Shown here in pieces: positions 7,272 through 15,181 of a stretch of 64,000 nucleotides of DNA. Within the stretch, counting starts at the first letter, position 1; every line of letters begins with the position of its first letter. The stretch comes from Micromonospora sp. Llam0 (lineage in GTDB: Bacteria > Actinomycetota > Actinomycetes > Mycobacteriales > Micromonosporaceae). The stretch lies in the NCBI RefSeq assembly GCF_003751085.1, contig NZ_RJJY01000002.1:1426001-1490000 (forward strand), in the 5' to 3' direction. Below the pieces are notes generated by a model that ran no database searches, was not told the DNA's origin, and saw only the letters and a list, made by a program, of their open reading frames with translations. Both the position numbers and the translations under genes were made by a program.

Positions 7272-8309
7272 ATCAGTCCGTTGCTCATGAACGTTGCTCT
7301 GCACGGCATGGAGGCTGCGGCCGGGGTCCGCTACCACGTCACCGGCACCCGTGCCGGGAAGACGATGGACGGTTGCCCGGTCGTGGTCCGCTACGCCGAC
7401 GATCTGATCGCCTTGTGTCACTCCCGTGAGCAGGCCGAACAGGTCAAGGCGGCACTGGCCGGATGGCTGGCGCCCAGGGGTCTGGTCTTCAACGAGGACA
7501 AGACCCGGATCACGCACCTGACCGAGGGCGTGGACTTCCTGGGGTTCAACATCCGCCGCTACCCCAACGGCAAGCTGCTGACCAAGCCGAGTAACGACGC
7601 GGTGCGACGGATCCGCAGACGCCTGTCCGTGGAGGTGCGGGCCCTGCGCGGGTCCAACGCCGACGCGATGATCGGCAAGCTCAACCCGATCATCAACGGA
7701 TGGTGCGCCTACTACCGGATCGGGGTGTCCAAACGCGTGTTCAACGCGCTGGACGCCCACGCGTGGAAACTGGTCTACAAGTGGGCCAGGTTCACCCACG
7801 CGAACAAGCCGAGACGCTGGGTGGTAGCCCGGTACTTCGGCGAGTTCAACTCGTCCCGGCGCGACAGGTGGGTATTCGGGAGCCGGGAAACCGGCTACTA
7901 CCTGCGCAAGTTCGCCTGGACTCCGATTGTCCGGCACCGGATGGTCGCAGGGACGGCATCACCCGACGACCCGACCCTGACCGACTACTGGACCCTGCGG
8001 CGTCGCCGCAGCAATCTCCCGGTGGACATCACCACGCAACGGCTCCTGCGAGCCCAGCACGGCCGGTGTCCGATCTGCCGAGACCTGCTGCTGCACGCCG
8101 ACCACGAGCCGCGAAGCCCACGTGAGTGGGAACAATGGCTCACCGCCACCCGCAGAGCGGTCCGCAGACACGCGGTCACCGTCTGGGGAGCGGGAACACC
8201 GGACGAACGCGTCGCCAACCGCCTCATACACACCCACTGCCACCGCCGGACCACCAGCAACGGCAGCCCAGCACTTCCGCCCACCCGCGAGCCTCCAGGG
8301 CTTGCTTGA
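7272..8309 (+). pseudogene. Group II intron reverse transcriptase/maturase, C-terminal part with HNH domain
   Basis: Resumes the interrupted protein at ISPLLMNVALHGME. The RT active site VVRYADDLIAL is intact, followed by the thumb/maturase X region (LNPIINGWCAYYRIGVSKRV, AWKLVYKWARFTHANK). A C-terminal HNH endonuclease follows: CPICRDLLLHADHEP, then NRLIHTHCHRR. The stop (TGA 8307-8309) overlaps the first bases of intron domain V, as is common. All residues needed for activity look present, so only the 2.26-kb insertion prevents production of the whole enzyme. Confidence 0.9.
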
Positions 8310-8342
8310 GCCGGTTGCCCGGAAAGCGGGCATGGCCGGTTC
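8308..8342 (+). ncRNA. Group II intron domain V (catalytic hairpin)
   Basis: A 35-nt hairpin beginning GAGCCGG and ending CCGGTTC, with the lower stem GAGCCGGTTG/TGGCCGGTTC, a CCCGGAAAGCGGG-type upper stem and a GAAA-like cap. This is the canonical shape of bacterial domain V. Domain VI should follow within a few bases but is displaced to 10035 by the IS1380-family insertion. Confidence 0.88.
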
Positions 8343-8346
8343 TGAG

Positions 8347-10034
8347 CCTCGATCCACCGATGAAGGTTTGACCGGCAGGACCCCGGCTACAGAAAGTGCC
8401 CTCTGAACTGGAAGGATAGGAGTTCTGACGCTTCTATCACTCGGTTCGAGAGGGCACCTCGCAGGTGAGAATACGCCAGGACGCGCCGGTGGTGCGCGCG
8501 ACGTTCGACGATCCGAATCTGGTGTCGTGTGCCGGTCTCGTTCCGGTGATGCGCCTTGCCGAGCAGGCCGGTCTGCACGACGCGGTCGCAGACCGGGTCA
8601 GGCTACCGACGGACAAGGGCGCGAACCCGGCCGGCAAGGTCGCCACGATCGTGGCCGGGATGCTCGCGGGCGCGGACAGCATCGACGACCTCGACATCGC
8701 CCGGCACGGCGGCATGCGGTCGCTGTTCGGCGGCGTGTACGCGCCGTCGACACTCGGGTCGTTCCTGCGTACGTTCACCCACGGGCACGTACGGCAGTTA
8801 CAGGCCGCCGCCCGCGACACCCTGATCGGTCTGACCGGCCGGGCACCGATCCTGACCGGCGCCGACACCCTGTGCTTCGTGGACATCGACTCCATGCTGC
8901 GGCGGGTGTACGGCAAGCAGAAGCAGGGCATCGGGTTCGGCCACGCCAAGGTCGGCGGCTACAACGTCTACCTGCGCGGCTACAACCCCCTGGTCGCGAC
9001 GCTGTCCACCCCGCTGTCCGCGCCGGTGATCGCCGCCACGAGGCTGCGGTCGGGTAACGCCGGCTCGGCCCGGGGCGCCGCCACCATGATCGCCGAGGCC
9101 ATCACGACCGCCCGGGCATGCGGCGCTTCGGGGGAGATCATGGTGCGAGCGGACTCGGCGTTCTACGCCAAGACGGTGATCAGCGGCTGCCGGCGTCGTG
9201 GCGTGCGGTTCTCGGTCACCTGCCGCATCGACCCGAAGATCCGCGCCGCGTGCGACGGCATCGCCGCCGACCAGTGGGTCGACATCACCTATCCGCAGGC
9301 CGTCTGGGACGAAGACGCCGGCCGGTGGATCTCCGACGCGCAGATCGCCGAAACCACGTACACCGCGTTCGCCGGCACCCGACACGAGGCGACCGCCCGG
9401 CTGATCGTGCGCCGCGTCCGCCGCGACGACCCGCAACAGATCCCCGGCCAGGACGAACTCCTGCCGACCTACCGGTACCACGCCGTGTTCACCGACAGCC
9501 CGTACACCCTCGTCCAGGCCGAAGCCCAGCACCGGCAACACGCGATCATCGAGCAGGTCAACGCCGACCTGATCGCCGGGCCCCTCGCCCACCTGCCCTC
9601 CGGACACTTCAGCGCCAACGACGCCTGGCTGACCTGCGCCGCGATCACGCACAACCTCACCCGCGCCGCCGGACACCTCGCCGCGGGCACCTGGTCGACC
9701 GCCAGACCCGCCACCATCCGGACCCGGATCATCACCGTCGCGGCCCGCCTCGCCCACCGGGCCCGCACCATCCACCTACACCTGCCCGAGTACTGGCCCT
9801 GGCAGGCGGCGTTCGACAACCTGTTCACCGCCGTCCAGCCGGCACCCGGCTGACCACACCCCACCAGCCGAAACCAGGCGGCCCGACCACAGGCCACAAT
9901 CCCCGTTCCACCTCGAACCCTCACCCTCGGAGCAAGCCGATCACGTGATCGGCGACTCCCTCACGCCCGCCCCACCACCCCAATACAGAAATGTTCAACC
10001 AACATTTAGCGGCAACCGCGTCGGTGGATCGAGG
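8347..10034 (+). mobile_element. IS1380-family insertion sequence in the domain V-VI linker
   Basis: The ends are the inverted repeat cctcgatccaccga (8347-8360) and tcggtggatcgagg (10021-10034). They are flanked by a 5-bp direct repeat CTGAG at 8342-8346 and 10035-10039. Deleting the element plus one copy gives GGTTCTGAGGGGGCCCC, the usual join of domain V to VI. Length 1,688 bp, one transposase, as expected for the family. A hairpin with arms gtgccctctgaac and gttcgagagggcac precedes the transposase start. Confidence 0.92.
8465..9853 (+). CDS. IS1380-family DDE transposase
   Basis: A 462-aa intact frame from GTG 8465. Recognisable segments are LVSCAGLVPVMRLAEQAGL at the N-terminus, LCFVDIDSMLRRVYGKQKQG with the first Asp, IMVRADSAFYAKTVI with the second, and a long C-terminal section with HRQHAIIEQVNADL (probable Glu) and WLTCAAITHNLTRAAG. 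These fit the IS1380/IS942 group. It is the only layer of the nest besides IS982 that seems complete and still able to make its own transposase. Confidence 0.88.
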   Translation: MRIRQDAPVVRATFDDPNLVSCAGLVPVMRLAEQAGLHDAVADRVRLPTDKGANPAGKVATIVAGMLAGADSIDDLDIARHGGMRSLFGGVYAPSTLGSFLRTFTHGHVRQLQAAARDTLIGLTGRAPILTGADTLCFVDIDSMLRRVYGKQKQGIGFGHAKVGGYNVYLRGYNPLVATLSTPLSAPVIAATRLRSGNAGSARGAATMIAEAITTARACGASGEIMVRADSAFYAKTVISGCRRRGVRFSVTCRIDPKIRAACDGIAADQWVDITYPQAVWDEDAGRWISDAQIAETTYTAFAGTRHEATARLIVRRVRRDDPQQIPGQDELLPTYRYHAVFTDSPYTLVQAEAQHRQHAIIEQVNADLIAGPLAHLPSGHFSANDAWLTCAAITHNLTRAAGHLAAGTWSTARPATIRTRIITVAARLAHRARTIHLHLPEYWPWQAAFDNLFTAVQPAPG

Positions 10035-10076
10035 CTGAGGGGGCCCCGGCGCAGCAATGCGCCGGGGCTACCCGAC
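10035..10076 (+). ncRNA. Group II intron domain VI and 3' splice site
   Basis: Begins with the second copy of CTGAG and forms a hairpin from ccccggcgca and tgcgccgggg, ending ctacccgac at the 3' splice site. The AGCAATGC-containing loop and final AC agree with domain VI of related bacterial introns. It is separated from domain V by the 1.69-kb IS1380-family element. Confidence 0.8.
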
Positions 10077-10277
10077 GAACGCTGGTTCGGGCTACTCACC
10101 GACCAACGCCTACGCCGCGGTACCCACCGCACCCTGCGCAGCCTGGAAAACGACATCCGCACCTGGGTCCAGCAATGGAACGCCAACCCGAAACCGTTCA
10201 CCTGGACCAAGACCGCCGACGAGATCCTCGAACGACTCGCCTCATATCTTCAACGAATTCCCGGCGCGGGACACTAG
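10077..10277 (+). pseudogene. IS630-family transposase, 3' exon (66 codons plus stop)
   Basis: Begins with the third catalytic residue in ERWFGLLTDQRLRRGTHRT and ends LASYLQRIPGAGH with TAG, which lies in the terminal CTAG. Together with 2684-3583 it forms a complete 366-aa transposase, so the insertion of the intron cost no sequence. Confidence 0.9.
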
Positions 10278-10309
10278 ACGAGTAGGTCCGAAGTCGGGTC
10301 AGTCAGTTT

Positions 10310-10430
10310 CGTCGGCGATCAAGGATCCCTTGTCACGGGTTGGCCGGTGGTCCGGTTGTGCCAAGTCACGGCGGCCATCGCGAGGAGTCCGCTGCGCGAC
10401 CCGGGCGGCTCATCCTCGATCGAGCTGGCG
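10310..10430 (-). pseudogene. C-terminal remnant of a second IS982-type transposase
   Basis: Minus-strand residues LLAMAAVTWHNRTTGQPVTR match the tail of IS982 transposases (compare ALTAAIWHNWHTGQPTLRSL of the intact copy at 1633). A one-base shift near the end would restore RSLIADE. Nothing else of this copy can be recognised. From about 10430 to 10770 I see no gene, only Arg/Pro-rich noise frames. Confidence 0.5.
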
Positions 10431-10770
10431 GATCGGCTTGAGCAAGCGCGCGTCGGGACGTGGAGTGCGGTTTGCGGTACGACGGGTCGCAGCAACCGCA
10501 CCCCACGCTCGGCCCGGCGGCGGCCGAACATCACCGCCGCGAACTCCAGGACGCCGGAGAGTCCGAGCAGCCGTTGCGCCGGTGCTTGACCTGGTCGTAG
10601 CGGCAACGTTCTACTGGCGGCCTGCGGATCGGCGACCGCCGCGACGCCGGGCCCGCCCGGCGAAGCCGCCGGTCAGCCGAGCAGCTGTTCCGAACGCTCC
10701 CACAGCCGACGAGCAAGATCAGGGTCGTACGCCTGGGAGTTGACGCGTTTGGCGGGCCGACGCTTCTCGT

Positions 10771-10870
10771 ATTGACATCCTCGCCGCCCTAAACCGCGGC
10801 GATTCCAGCCACGCCGCGCGTGACACGCGCAGTGTTCTGGTGGGTTACCGTTTCACCGCGCGGTGCCGGG
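10771..10870 (-). ncRNA. Right-end hairpin and probable omega-RNA 3' region of the first TnpB unit
   Basis: Downstream of and overlapping the tnpB 3' end is a 7-bp stem TCGCCGC/GCGGCGA with loop cctaaacc, followed by the short guide-proximal run typical of IS605 right ends. In studied systems the tnpB transcript's 3' portion through this end becomes the guide (omega) RNA, with the guide taken from flanking sequence beyond about 10771. RNA production here is inferred. Confidence 0.45.
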
Positions 10871-12028
10871 GACGGGTCCCGGTCCTACCCGCGCTCCACG
10901 GTCGTTGAAGTCCGCCTGCCCGGCGGCCTTGATGTTGATCGCCGCGTTGACGTCCCGGTCGTGGTGACCGCCGCACGGACAGACCCACGACCGCACGTTC
11001 AACGCCATCTGCTCGTTGATCCGGCCACAGTCCGAGCACATCCGGGTGGACGGGAGCCACCGGTCCACCCGGGCGAACGTACGCCCGTACCTCGCCGCCT
11101 TGCACTCCAGCATGCCGACGAACGACGACCATCCCGCGTCGTGCACCGACCTCGCCAGCCGGGTCCGACCGAGACCGACGACACACAGATCCTCGACATA
11201 CACCGCTTGATTCTCACGGATGATCGTCGTGGACAACTTGTGCTGCCAGTCCCGCCGGGTGTCGGCCACCCGGGCGTGCGCCCTGGCGACCTTCACGACA
11301 GCCTTCCCACGGCGGTTGCTGCCCCGCTGCTTGCGCGACAGGGCCTGCTGCAGCCGTTTGAGCCTGCGGGCCGCACGGCGCAGGAACCTGGGTGCGGCCA
11401 CCTTCGTGCCGTCCGACATGACCGCGAAGTGCGTCAGCCCCAGATCGATCCCCACCTCGGCGTCGGTCGGCGGCAACGGCTCGTCCGTGGCCCGCACGAC
11501 GAACGAGGCGAAGTACCGCCCGGCCGCGTCCCGGATGACCGTCACGGACGACGGGTCCGACGGCAGGGTCCGGGACCAGCGGACCGCGAGGTCGCCGATC
11601 TTCGGCAACCGCAGACGACCGTTGTCCAGCACCGTGAACCGGGAATCGCGGGTGAAGCGGATGGCCTGCCGGTTGTCCTTGCGGGACCGGAACCTCGGCG
11701 GGGCCACCTTCGTACCCTTGCGTCTGCCGGTGATCGAGGCGAAGAAGTTGCGGTAGGCGGTGTTGAGGTCCGCGAGGGCCTGCTGCAACACCACCGCGGA
11801 CACCTCGCCGAGCCACGCCCGCTCCGGAGCCGCCTTGGCCCGCGTGATGACCCGCTTGGACGGCTCGGCGTCCGACACGTACGGCAGGCCCTGCTCGTGG
11901 GCGGTCTGCCGTGCGCGCAGCCCGTCGTTGAACACCACCCGCGCGCACCCGAACGCCCGGGCCAGCTCAACCTGCTGGCCGGGTGTCGGGTAGACCCGGA
12001 ACTGGTACCGGAGCTGCACGAACCACAC
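10853..12028 (-). CDS. tnpB: TnpB RNA-guided nuclease (RuvC-like)
   Basis: A 391-aa protein opening MWFVQLRYQFRVYPTPGQ at GTG 12028. RuvC-type motifs are intact: AEVGIDLGLTHFAVM (Asp), AVYVEDLCVVGL (Glu) and HDRDVNAAINI (Asp). A zinc ribbon lies between the last two (MCSDCGRINEQ and WVCPCGGHHDRD). The overall length is normal, so activity is plausible. The gene runs divergently from the truncated tnpA. Confidence 0.88.
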   Translation of the reverse strand: MWFVQLRYQFRVYPTPGQQVELARAFGCARVVFNDGLRARQTAHEQGLPYVSDAEPSKRVITRAKAAPERAWLGEVSAVVLQQALADLNTAYRNFFASITGRRKGTKVAPPRFRSRKDNRQAIRFTRDSRFTVLDNGRLRLPKIGDLAVRWSRTLPSDPSSVTVIRDAAGRYFASFVVRATDEPLPPTDAEVGIDLGLTHFAVMSDGTKVAAPRFLRRAARRLKRLQQALSRKQRGSNRRGKAVVKVARAHARVADTRRDWQHKLSTTIIRENQAVYVEDLCVVGLGRTRLARSVHDAGWSSFVGMLECKAARYGRTFARVDRWLPSTRMCSDCGRINEQMALNVRSWVCPCGGHHDRDVNAAINIKAAGQADFNDRGARVGPGPVPGTAR

Positions 12029-12044
12029 GATATCATGTTGGTCT

Positions 12045-12311
12045 ATGGCAGAAGTTGAGGGTATCCGTACCGGTAGACACTGCGTCTTCGCGATGCATGT
12101 TCATTTGGTTTTCGTGACGAAGTTCCGGCACACGGTGTTCGCCGACCGGCACCTGTCCCGCATGGAACAGATCATGCGGGACGTATGCCGCGACTTCGAG
12201 GCCGAACTGGTCGAGTTCAACGGCGGCCACGACCATGTCCACCTGCTGGTCGACCACCCACCCAAAGTCGCCGTTTCCCGCCTGGTCAACTCACTCAAGG
12301 GCGTCACATGA
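12045..12311 (+). pseudogene. tnpA: TnpA (IS200/IS605 Y1 transposase), C-terminally truncated
   Basis: The 88 residues include the start of the HUH single-strand transposase fold (HCVFAMHVHLVFVTKFRH) and the HUH motif HDHVHLLVD. Full-length enzymes are about 130-150 aa and carry the catalytic Tyr on a helix after the region where this frame stops (LVNSLKGVT, stop at 12309-12311). The catalytic tyrosine is therefore missing. The break lies 85 bp from the right end of the next TnpB unit, whose arrival may have caused it. Confidence 0.8.
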
Positions 12312-12395
12312 CGATCACCTTGGTCATGACGACACTGTACGCCGAAACTGTCAGCTACTGTCAACTTCGACGGCCAGTGCTAAGCTGACCACATC

Positions 12396-12530
12396 TTGAC
12401 TTCCTCCCCGCCCTAAGGGACGGGGATTCCCTGGGTCGCCCCAGGGGGTTCCTGTTTCACCGACGACCGCCCCGTCCGAGAGGAGGACTCCCGGTGAGGT
12501 CTTACACCGCCTCCACAGGCAATCACGGAG
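12396..12530 (-). ncRNA. Right-end hairpin and probable omega-RNA region of the second TnpB unit
   Basis: On the minus strand the unit ends with a hairpin around ccccgccctaagggacgggg (12406-12425) and then gaggaagtcaag at about 12396. A second hairpin, ccctgggtcgccccaggg, lies at 12430-12447. The sequence overlaps the last codons of tnpB, the place where omega-RNAs are encoded. A guide would be read from sequence just below 12396. Confidence 0.45.
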
Positions 12531-13621
12531 AGCCCCTCCGCGAGAATGTTCCGTGCCGCGTTCACGTCCCGGTCATGGGCCTGCCCGCACCGGCAGGTCC
12601 ACGACCGCACGGCCAACGGCATCCGCTCGGCCAGTACCCCACAGCCCGAGCACAGTCGGGTCGACGGGAACCAGCGGTCCACGACCACCAGGTCCCGGCC
12701 GTACCAGTCCGCCTTGTACCCCAGCATGCTGCGGAACCGCCGCCAGCCCGCATCCGAGACGGCGCGGGCCAGACTGTGATTGGCCATCATGGTGCGGACG
12801 GCCAGGTCCTCGATCACGATCGTTTGGGTTTCACGAACGAGCCGAGTGGTCAACTTGTGCAGGTGATCGCGGCGGCGGTCGGCGATCCGGGCATGAACCC
12901 GGGCCACCGACAGGCGGGCCTTGGCCCGGTTCGCCGAACCTCGGGCCTTACGCGCGAGGTTCCGCTGGGCCCGGGCCAGCCGATCGCGGTCGCGGCGTTC
13001 GTGCCTCGGGTTGGGGATCTTCTCCCCGGTGGACAGGGTGAACAGGCTGTCGAGCCCGGCGTCGACCCCCACCACGGCAGTGGAGGCCGGGGCCGGTTCG
13101 ATCCGGTCGTCGCAGAGCAGGGACACGAACCAGCGGCCCGCCGGGTCCTGCGACACGGTCACCGTCGACGGCGCCGCACCCTCCGGCAACGGTCGGGACC
13201 AGACGATGTCCAACGGATCGGACATCTTCGCCAGGGTCAGCCGACCGTCGCGCCAGCGAAACGCACTGGCGGTGTACTCCGCCGACCGACGCGACCGCTT
13301 CCTCGACTTGAACGTCGGATACCGGGCCCGTTTCGCCCAGAAGTTGGTGAACGCGGTCTGCAGGTGCCGCAGCGCCTGCTGCAGAGGGACGCAGGAGACG
13401 TCGTTGAGGAACGCGAGGTCGTCGGTCTTCTTCCACCCGGTCAGCATCGCCGACGTCGCGTTGTAGGTGACCCGTTCCCGACGCAGGGTCCACGCCTCGC
13501 TGCGGGCGGCCAGCGCCATGTTGTAGACCAGCCGGACACAGCCGAACGTCCGGGCAAGCTCGGCGGCCTGCCCGGGGGTGGGGTAGAAGCGGTACCTGAA
13601 CGCCCGCTTCACGGTCCTGGA
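12413..13621 (-). CDS. tnpB: Second TnpB RNA-guided nuclease (IS605/IS1341 type, no tnpA of its own)
   Basis: I place the start at GTG 13621 (SRTVKRAFRYRFYPTPGQ), which fits the family N-terminus; the upstream open frame is Pro/Gly noise. About 402 aa. RuvC motifs: AVVGVDAGLDSLFTL, TIVIEDLAVRTM and HDRDVNAARNI; zinc ribbon LCSGCGVLAER and WTCRCGQAHDRD. The last 40 residues are Gly/Arg/Ser-rich and overlap the presumed omega-RNA. It is only moderately similar to the first copy, so this is a separate arrival, not a duplication. Confidence 0.85.
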   Translation of the reverse strand, partial: SRTVKRAFRYRFYPTPGQAAELARTFGCVRLVYNMALAARSEAWTLRRERVTYNATSAMLTGWKKTDDLAFLNDVSCVPLQQALRHLQTAFTNFWAKRARYPTFKSRKRSRRSAEYTASAFRWRDGRLTLAKMSDPLDIVWSRPLPEGAAPSTVTVSQDPAGRWFVSLLCDDRIEPAPASTAVVGVDAGLDSLFTLSTGEKIPNPRHERRDRDRLARAQRNLARKARGSANRAKARLSVARVHARIADRRRDHLHKLTTRLVRETQTIVIEDLAVRTMMANHSLARAVSDAGWRRFRSMLGYKADWYGRDLVVVDRWFPSTRLCSGCGVLAERMPLAVRSWTCRCGQAHDRDVNAARNILAEGLSVIACGGGVRPHRESSSRTGRSSVKQEPPGATQGIPVP

Positions 13622-13679
13622 CACAGTCCACAGTCTAGCGATTCGGTCGTGAGCCGTGGGGTGGCGTGTGGGGTGGACG

Positions 13680-13704
13680 CCGATCCGCCCTGGCGGCGGA
13701 TCGG
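13680..13704. terminator. Strong hairpin between tnpB and the TetR gene
   Basis: A perfect 10-bp stem, ccgatccgcc/ggcggatcgg, with a five-base loop followed by ctttcc. It lies in the 158-bp gap between the divergent tnpB and tetR genes. It could be an end structure of the tnpB unit or an attenuator ahead of the TetR gene. Confidence 0.4.
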
Positions 13705-13779
13705 CTTTCCCTGCCCTGCTCCGCAGGAGTTCCGTTTCCTCCCCGGCCGCAACGCCGGAGTATCCACGGAAGGAATCCG

Positions 13780-14376
13780 ATGACTGGAAAGCAGCCAACT
13801 CTGCGCGAACGCACCCGCCGGGCCGTGCAGCGCGACATCGCCGACGCAGCCCTGCGACTCTTCGTCTCCCGTGGCTACGACGCCACCACGATCGACGACA
13901 TCGCGGCAGCCGTCGGCATGTCCCAACGCAGCGTCTTCCGCTACTTCCCGACGAAGGAGGACATCGTCGTCGGCAAGTTCGACCTCGGCGCCGACGGCAT
14001 GCTCGACAACCTGCGCGAACGCCCCGCAGACGAACCCGTCTGGATGTCGCTGCGCCGGCTGTTCGACATCGTGGACACCACAGACCAGCAGCAGGTCAGC
14101 AAGCCCGTCCAGCGGGTGATCCTGGAGACGCCTGCGCTGCTCGCCGTCTACCTGCGCAAGCTGCAGAGCATGCAGCACGCCGTCGTCGCGGTGCTACGGG
14201 AGCGGGCCGCGGCGGCCGGCGCCCCGTACGCCGCCGACGATCCGACGCCCGGGGCGCTCGCCGCCGCCGCCTTCGGCTGCCTGGTCGCGGCGCAGCACGC
14301 CTGGCTGGCGGCCACGACCGAGCACTCACTCGCCGACTACGTCGACCGGGCGATGGCGGCCCTCAGCCCGCGATAA
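13780..14376 (+). CDS. TetR-family transcriptional regulator
   Basis: A 198-aa regulator starting at ATG 13780 with AAGGA seven bases upstream. The N-terminal HTH (about residues 15-60: DIADAALRLFVSRGYDATTI, IAAAVGMSQRSVFRYFPTKE) is typical. The C-terminal ligand domain is helical, with MtrR/AcrR-like features but no assignable ligand. No drug exporter or obvious target lies next to it: mobile elements are upstream and a converging Smr gene is downstream. Confidence 0.9.
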   Translation: MTGKQPTLRERTRRAVQRDIADAALRLFVSRGYDATTIDDIAAAVGMSQRSVFRYFPTKEDIVVGKFDLGADGMLDNLRERPADEPVWMSLRRLFDIVDTTDQQQVSKPVQRVILETPALLAVYLRKLQSMQHAVVAVLRERAAAAGAPYAADDPTPGALAAAAFGCLVAAQHAWLAATTEHSLADYVDRAMAALSPR

Positions 14377-14408
14377 GTGGCTGCGTCGCTACCAGCGCAG
14401 CGGCGGAG

Positions 14409-14663
14409 TCACTTCCATCGAAAATGGACGAACAGTCGGCCGAAGTTCTTCGAGTCCTTCTCCACCCGGTGGTAGAGCTGCTTGACGTCCTTCTGGTCGA
14501 GAAACCGCAGCACCCGCTTCTTCAGCTGGCCGGAGCCCTTGCCGGGGATGATCTCGACGAGGGTGGCCTTCTTGGCCACCGCCTCGTCGATGACACCCCG
14601 CAACGCCCGATCGATATCCTGGCCACGGTTGTAGATGTCGTGCAGGTCCAGTTTGATCTTCAC
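14409..14663 (-). CDS. Small Smr-domain protein
   Basis: 84 aa consisting of a lone Smr fold: KLDLHDIYNRGQDIDRAL at the start (the LDLH motif), then LVEIIPGKGSGQLKKRVL (the GKGxG motif) and a C-terminal strand. Smr domains occur on MutS2 and as free-standing nucleases or nucleic-acid binders; the stand-alone actinobacterial type has no settled role. It overlaps the TPR gene by GTGA, so the two are translated together. Confidence 0.85.
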   Translation of the reverse strand: MKIKLDLHDIYNRGQDIDRALRGVIDEAVAKKATLVEIIPGKGSGQLKKRVLRFLDQKDVKQLYHRVEKDSKNFGRLFVHFRWK

Positions 14664-15031
14664 GACGCCCTTCCGTTGACCTTCGCCTCGACCCGGCGCA
14701 GCGCGGCCAGGTAGTCCGAATGCTCGGAGCGCATGGCGGCGGCGAGCCGCAGGTGCCGCAGCGCCTGCGACGGCCGGCCGAGCCGTTCCAGGGTACGGCC
14801 CAGCACGTGGTGGGCGTAGTGGTCACTCGGGTCGCGGTCGATCAGCTCGCGCAGCTGCTCCTCGGCCCGACCGAGCTGCGCCGACTTGAAGTAGGAGCGG
14901 GCCAGCAGCTGGCGGACCGCCGAGTTGTCGGGCTCGGCGGCGATGATCGGCTCCAGCAGCCGGGCCGCCCCGGACGGGTCGCCGGACTCGAAGTACAGGT
15001 TCGCCCGGCGGTACTCCTCCAACAGATCCAT
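14660..15031 (-). CDS. Tetratricopeptide-repeat protein
   Basis: 123 aa with about three TPR units: YRRANLYFESGDPSGAARLL, VRQLLARSYFKSAQLGRAEE and YAHHVLGRTLERLGRPSQAL. I use ATG 15031 (MDLLEEYRRANLYF), preceded by GGGAAGGTGGGG; a longer frame reaches 15157 but its extra 42 residues are non-conserved in character. The gene probably supplies a protein-protein scaffold and is coupled to the Smr gene. Confidence 0.85.
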   Translation of the reverse strand: MDLLEEYRRANLYFESGDPSGAARLLEPIIAAEPDNSAVRQLLARSYFKSAQLGRAEEQLRELIDRDPSDHYAHHVLGRTLERLGRPSQALRHLRLAAAMRSEHSDYLAALRRVEAKVNGRAS

Positions 15032-15181
15032 GGCCGCCCCACCTTCCCGGTCGCGATCACCGACAACCTTGACGCTGGCACAACCACCGGCGGAATGCGA
15101 CTGTTCCCGTACCGGACATCCGCCGGTCACCCAGTCAGTTTCCGGACGATCCGCCACAGACCAGTCAGAGCTGGAGCGGTC

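Larger units (their letters stand above)
3584..10076 (+). mobile_element. Group II intron inserted in the IS630 transposase gene
   Basis: The 5' boundary is the group II consensus type GTGCGAC at 3584 and the 3' end is CTACCCGAC at 10076 (final AC, as expected for AY). Ligating base 3583 to 10077 regenerates NQV-ERWFGLL of the transposase in frame. The intron has a ribozyme 5' part (3584-4265), an encoded reverse transcriptase/maturase with HNH domain, domain V at 8308-8342 and domain VI at 10035-10076. Two later insertions (5016-7271 and 8347-10034) enlarge it to 6.49 kb. The original intron was about 2.54 kb, a normal size for one with an encoded protein. Because the protein ORF is broken and domains V and VI are 1.7 kb apart, splicing is probably lost. 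Confidence 0.9.
2639..10276 (+). mobile_element. IS630-family element, split by a group II intron and later insertions
   Basis: The left end is CTAG at 2637-2640 followed by tgtcccgcgccg; the right end is cggcgcgggaca followed by CTAG at 10274-10277. The terminal repeats extend with mismatches (tgtcccgcgccgttaattcg against tgtcccgcgccgggaattcg). IS630 elements insert at TA, often within CTAG, and duplicate the TA, which fits both ends. Removing the intron (3584-10076) leaves about 1.14 kb and one 366-aa transposase frame, the normal size. The left CTAG is also the last four bases of the IS982 terminal repeat. Confidence 0.85.
10771..12311. mobile_element. IS200/IS605-type unit with divergent tnpB and truncated tnpA
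   Basis: The unit has a minus-strand tnpB (10853-12028) and a plus-strand tnpA (12045-12311) starting 16 bp apart, a known IS605-type layout. The tnpB-side end shows the conserved subterminal hairpin tcgccgc...gcggcga at 10781-10802 followed on the minus strand by gaggatgtcaat. The tnpA side is cut short, so this is no longer a complete IS605 element. I could not fix the tnpA-side end. Confidence 0.7.

Noticed and set aside
8798..9775. 325-codon minus-strand frame inside the IS1380-family element
   Set aside because: Gly/Val-rich shadow of the transposase; no start signal or recognisable domain.
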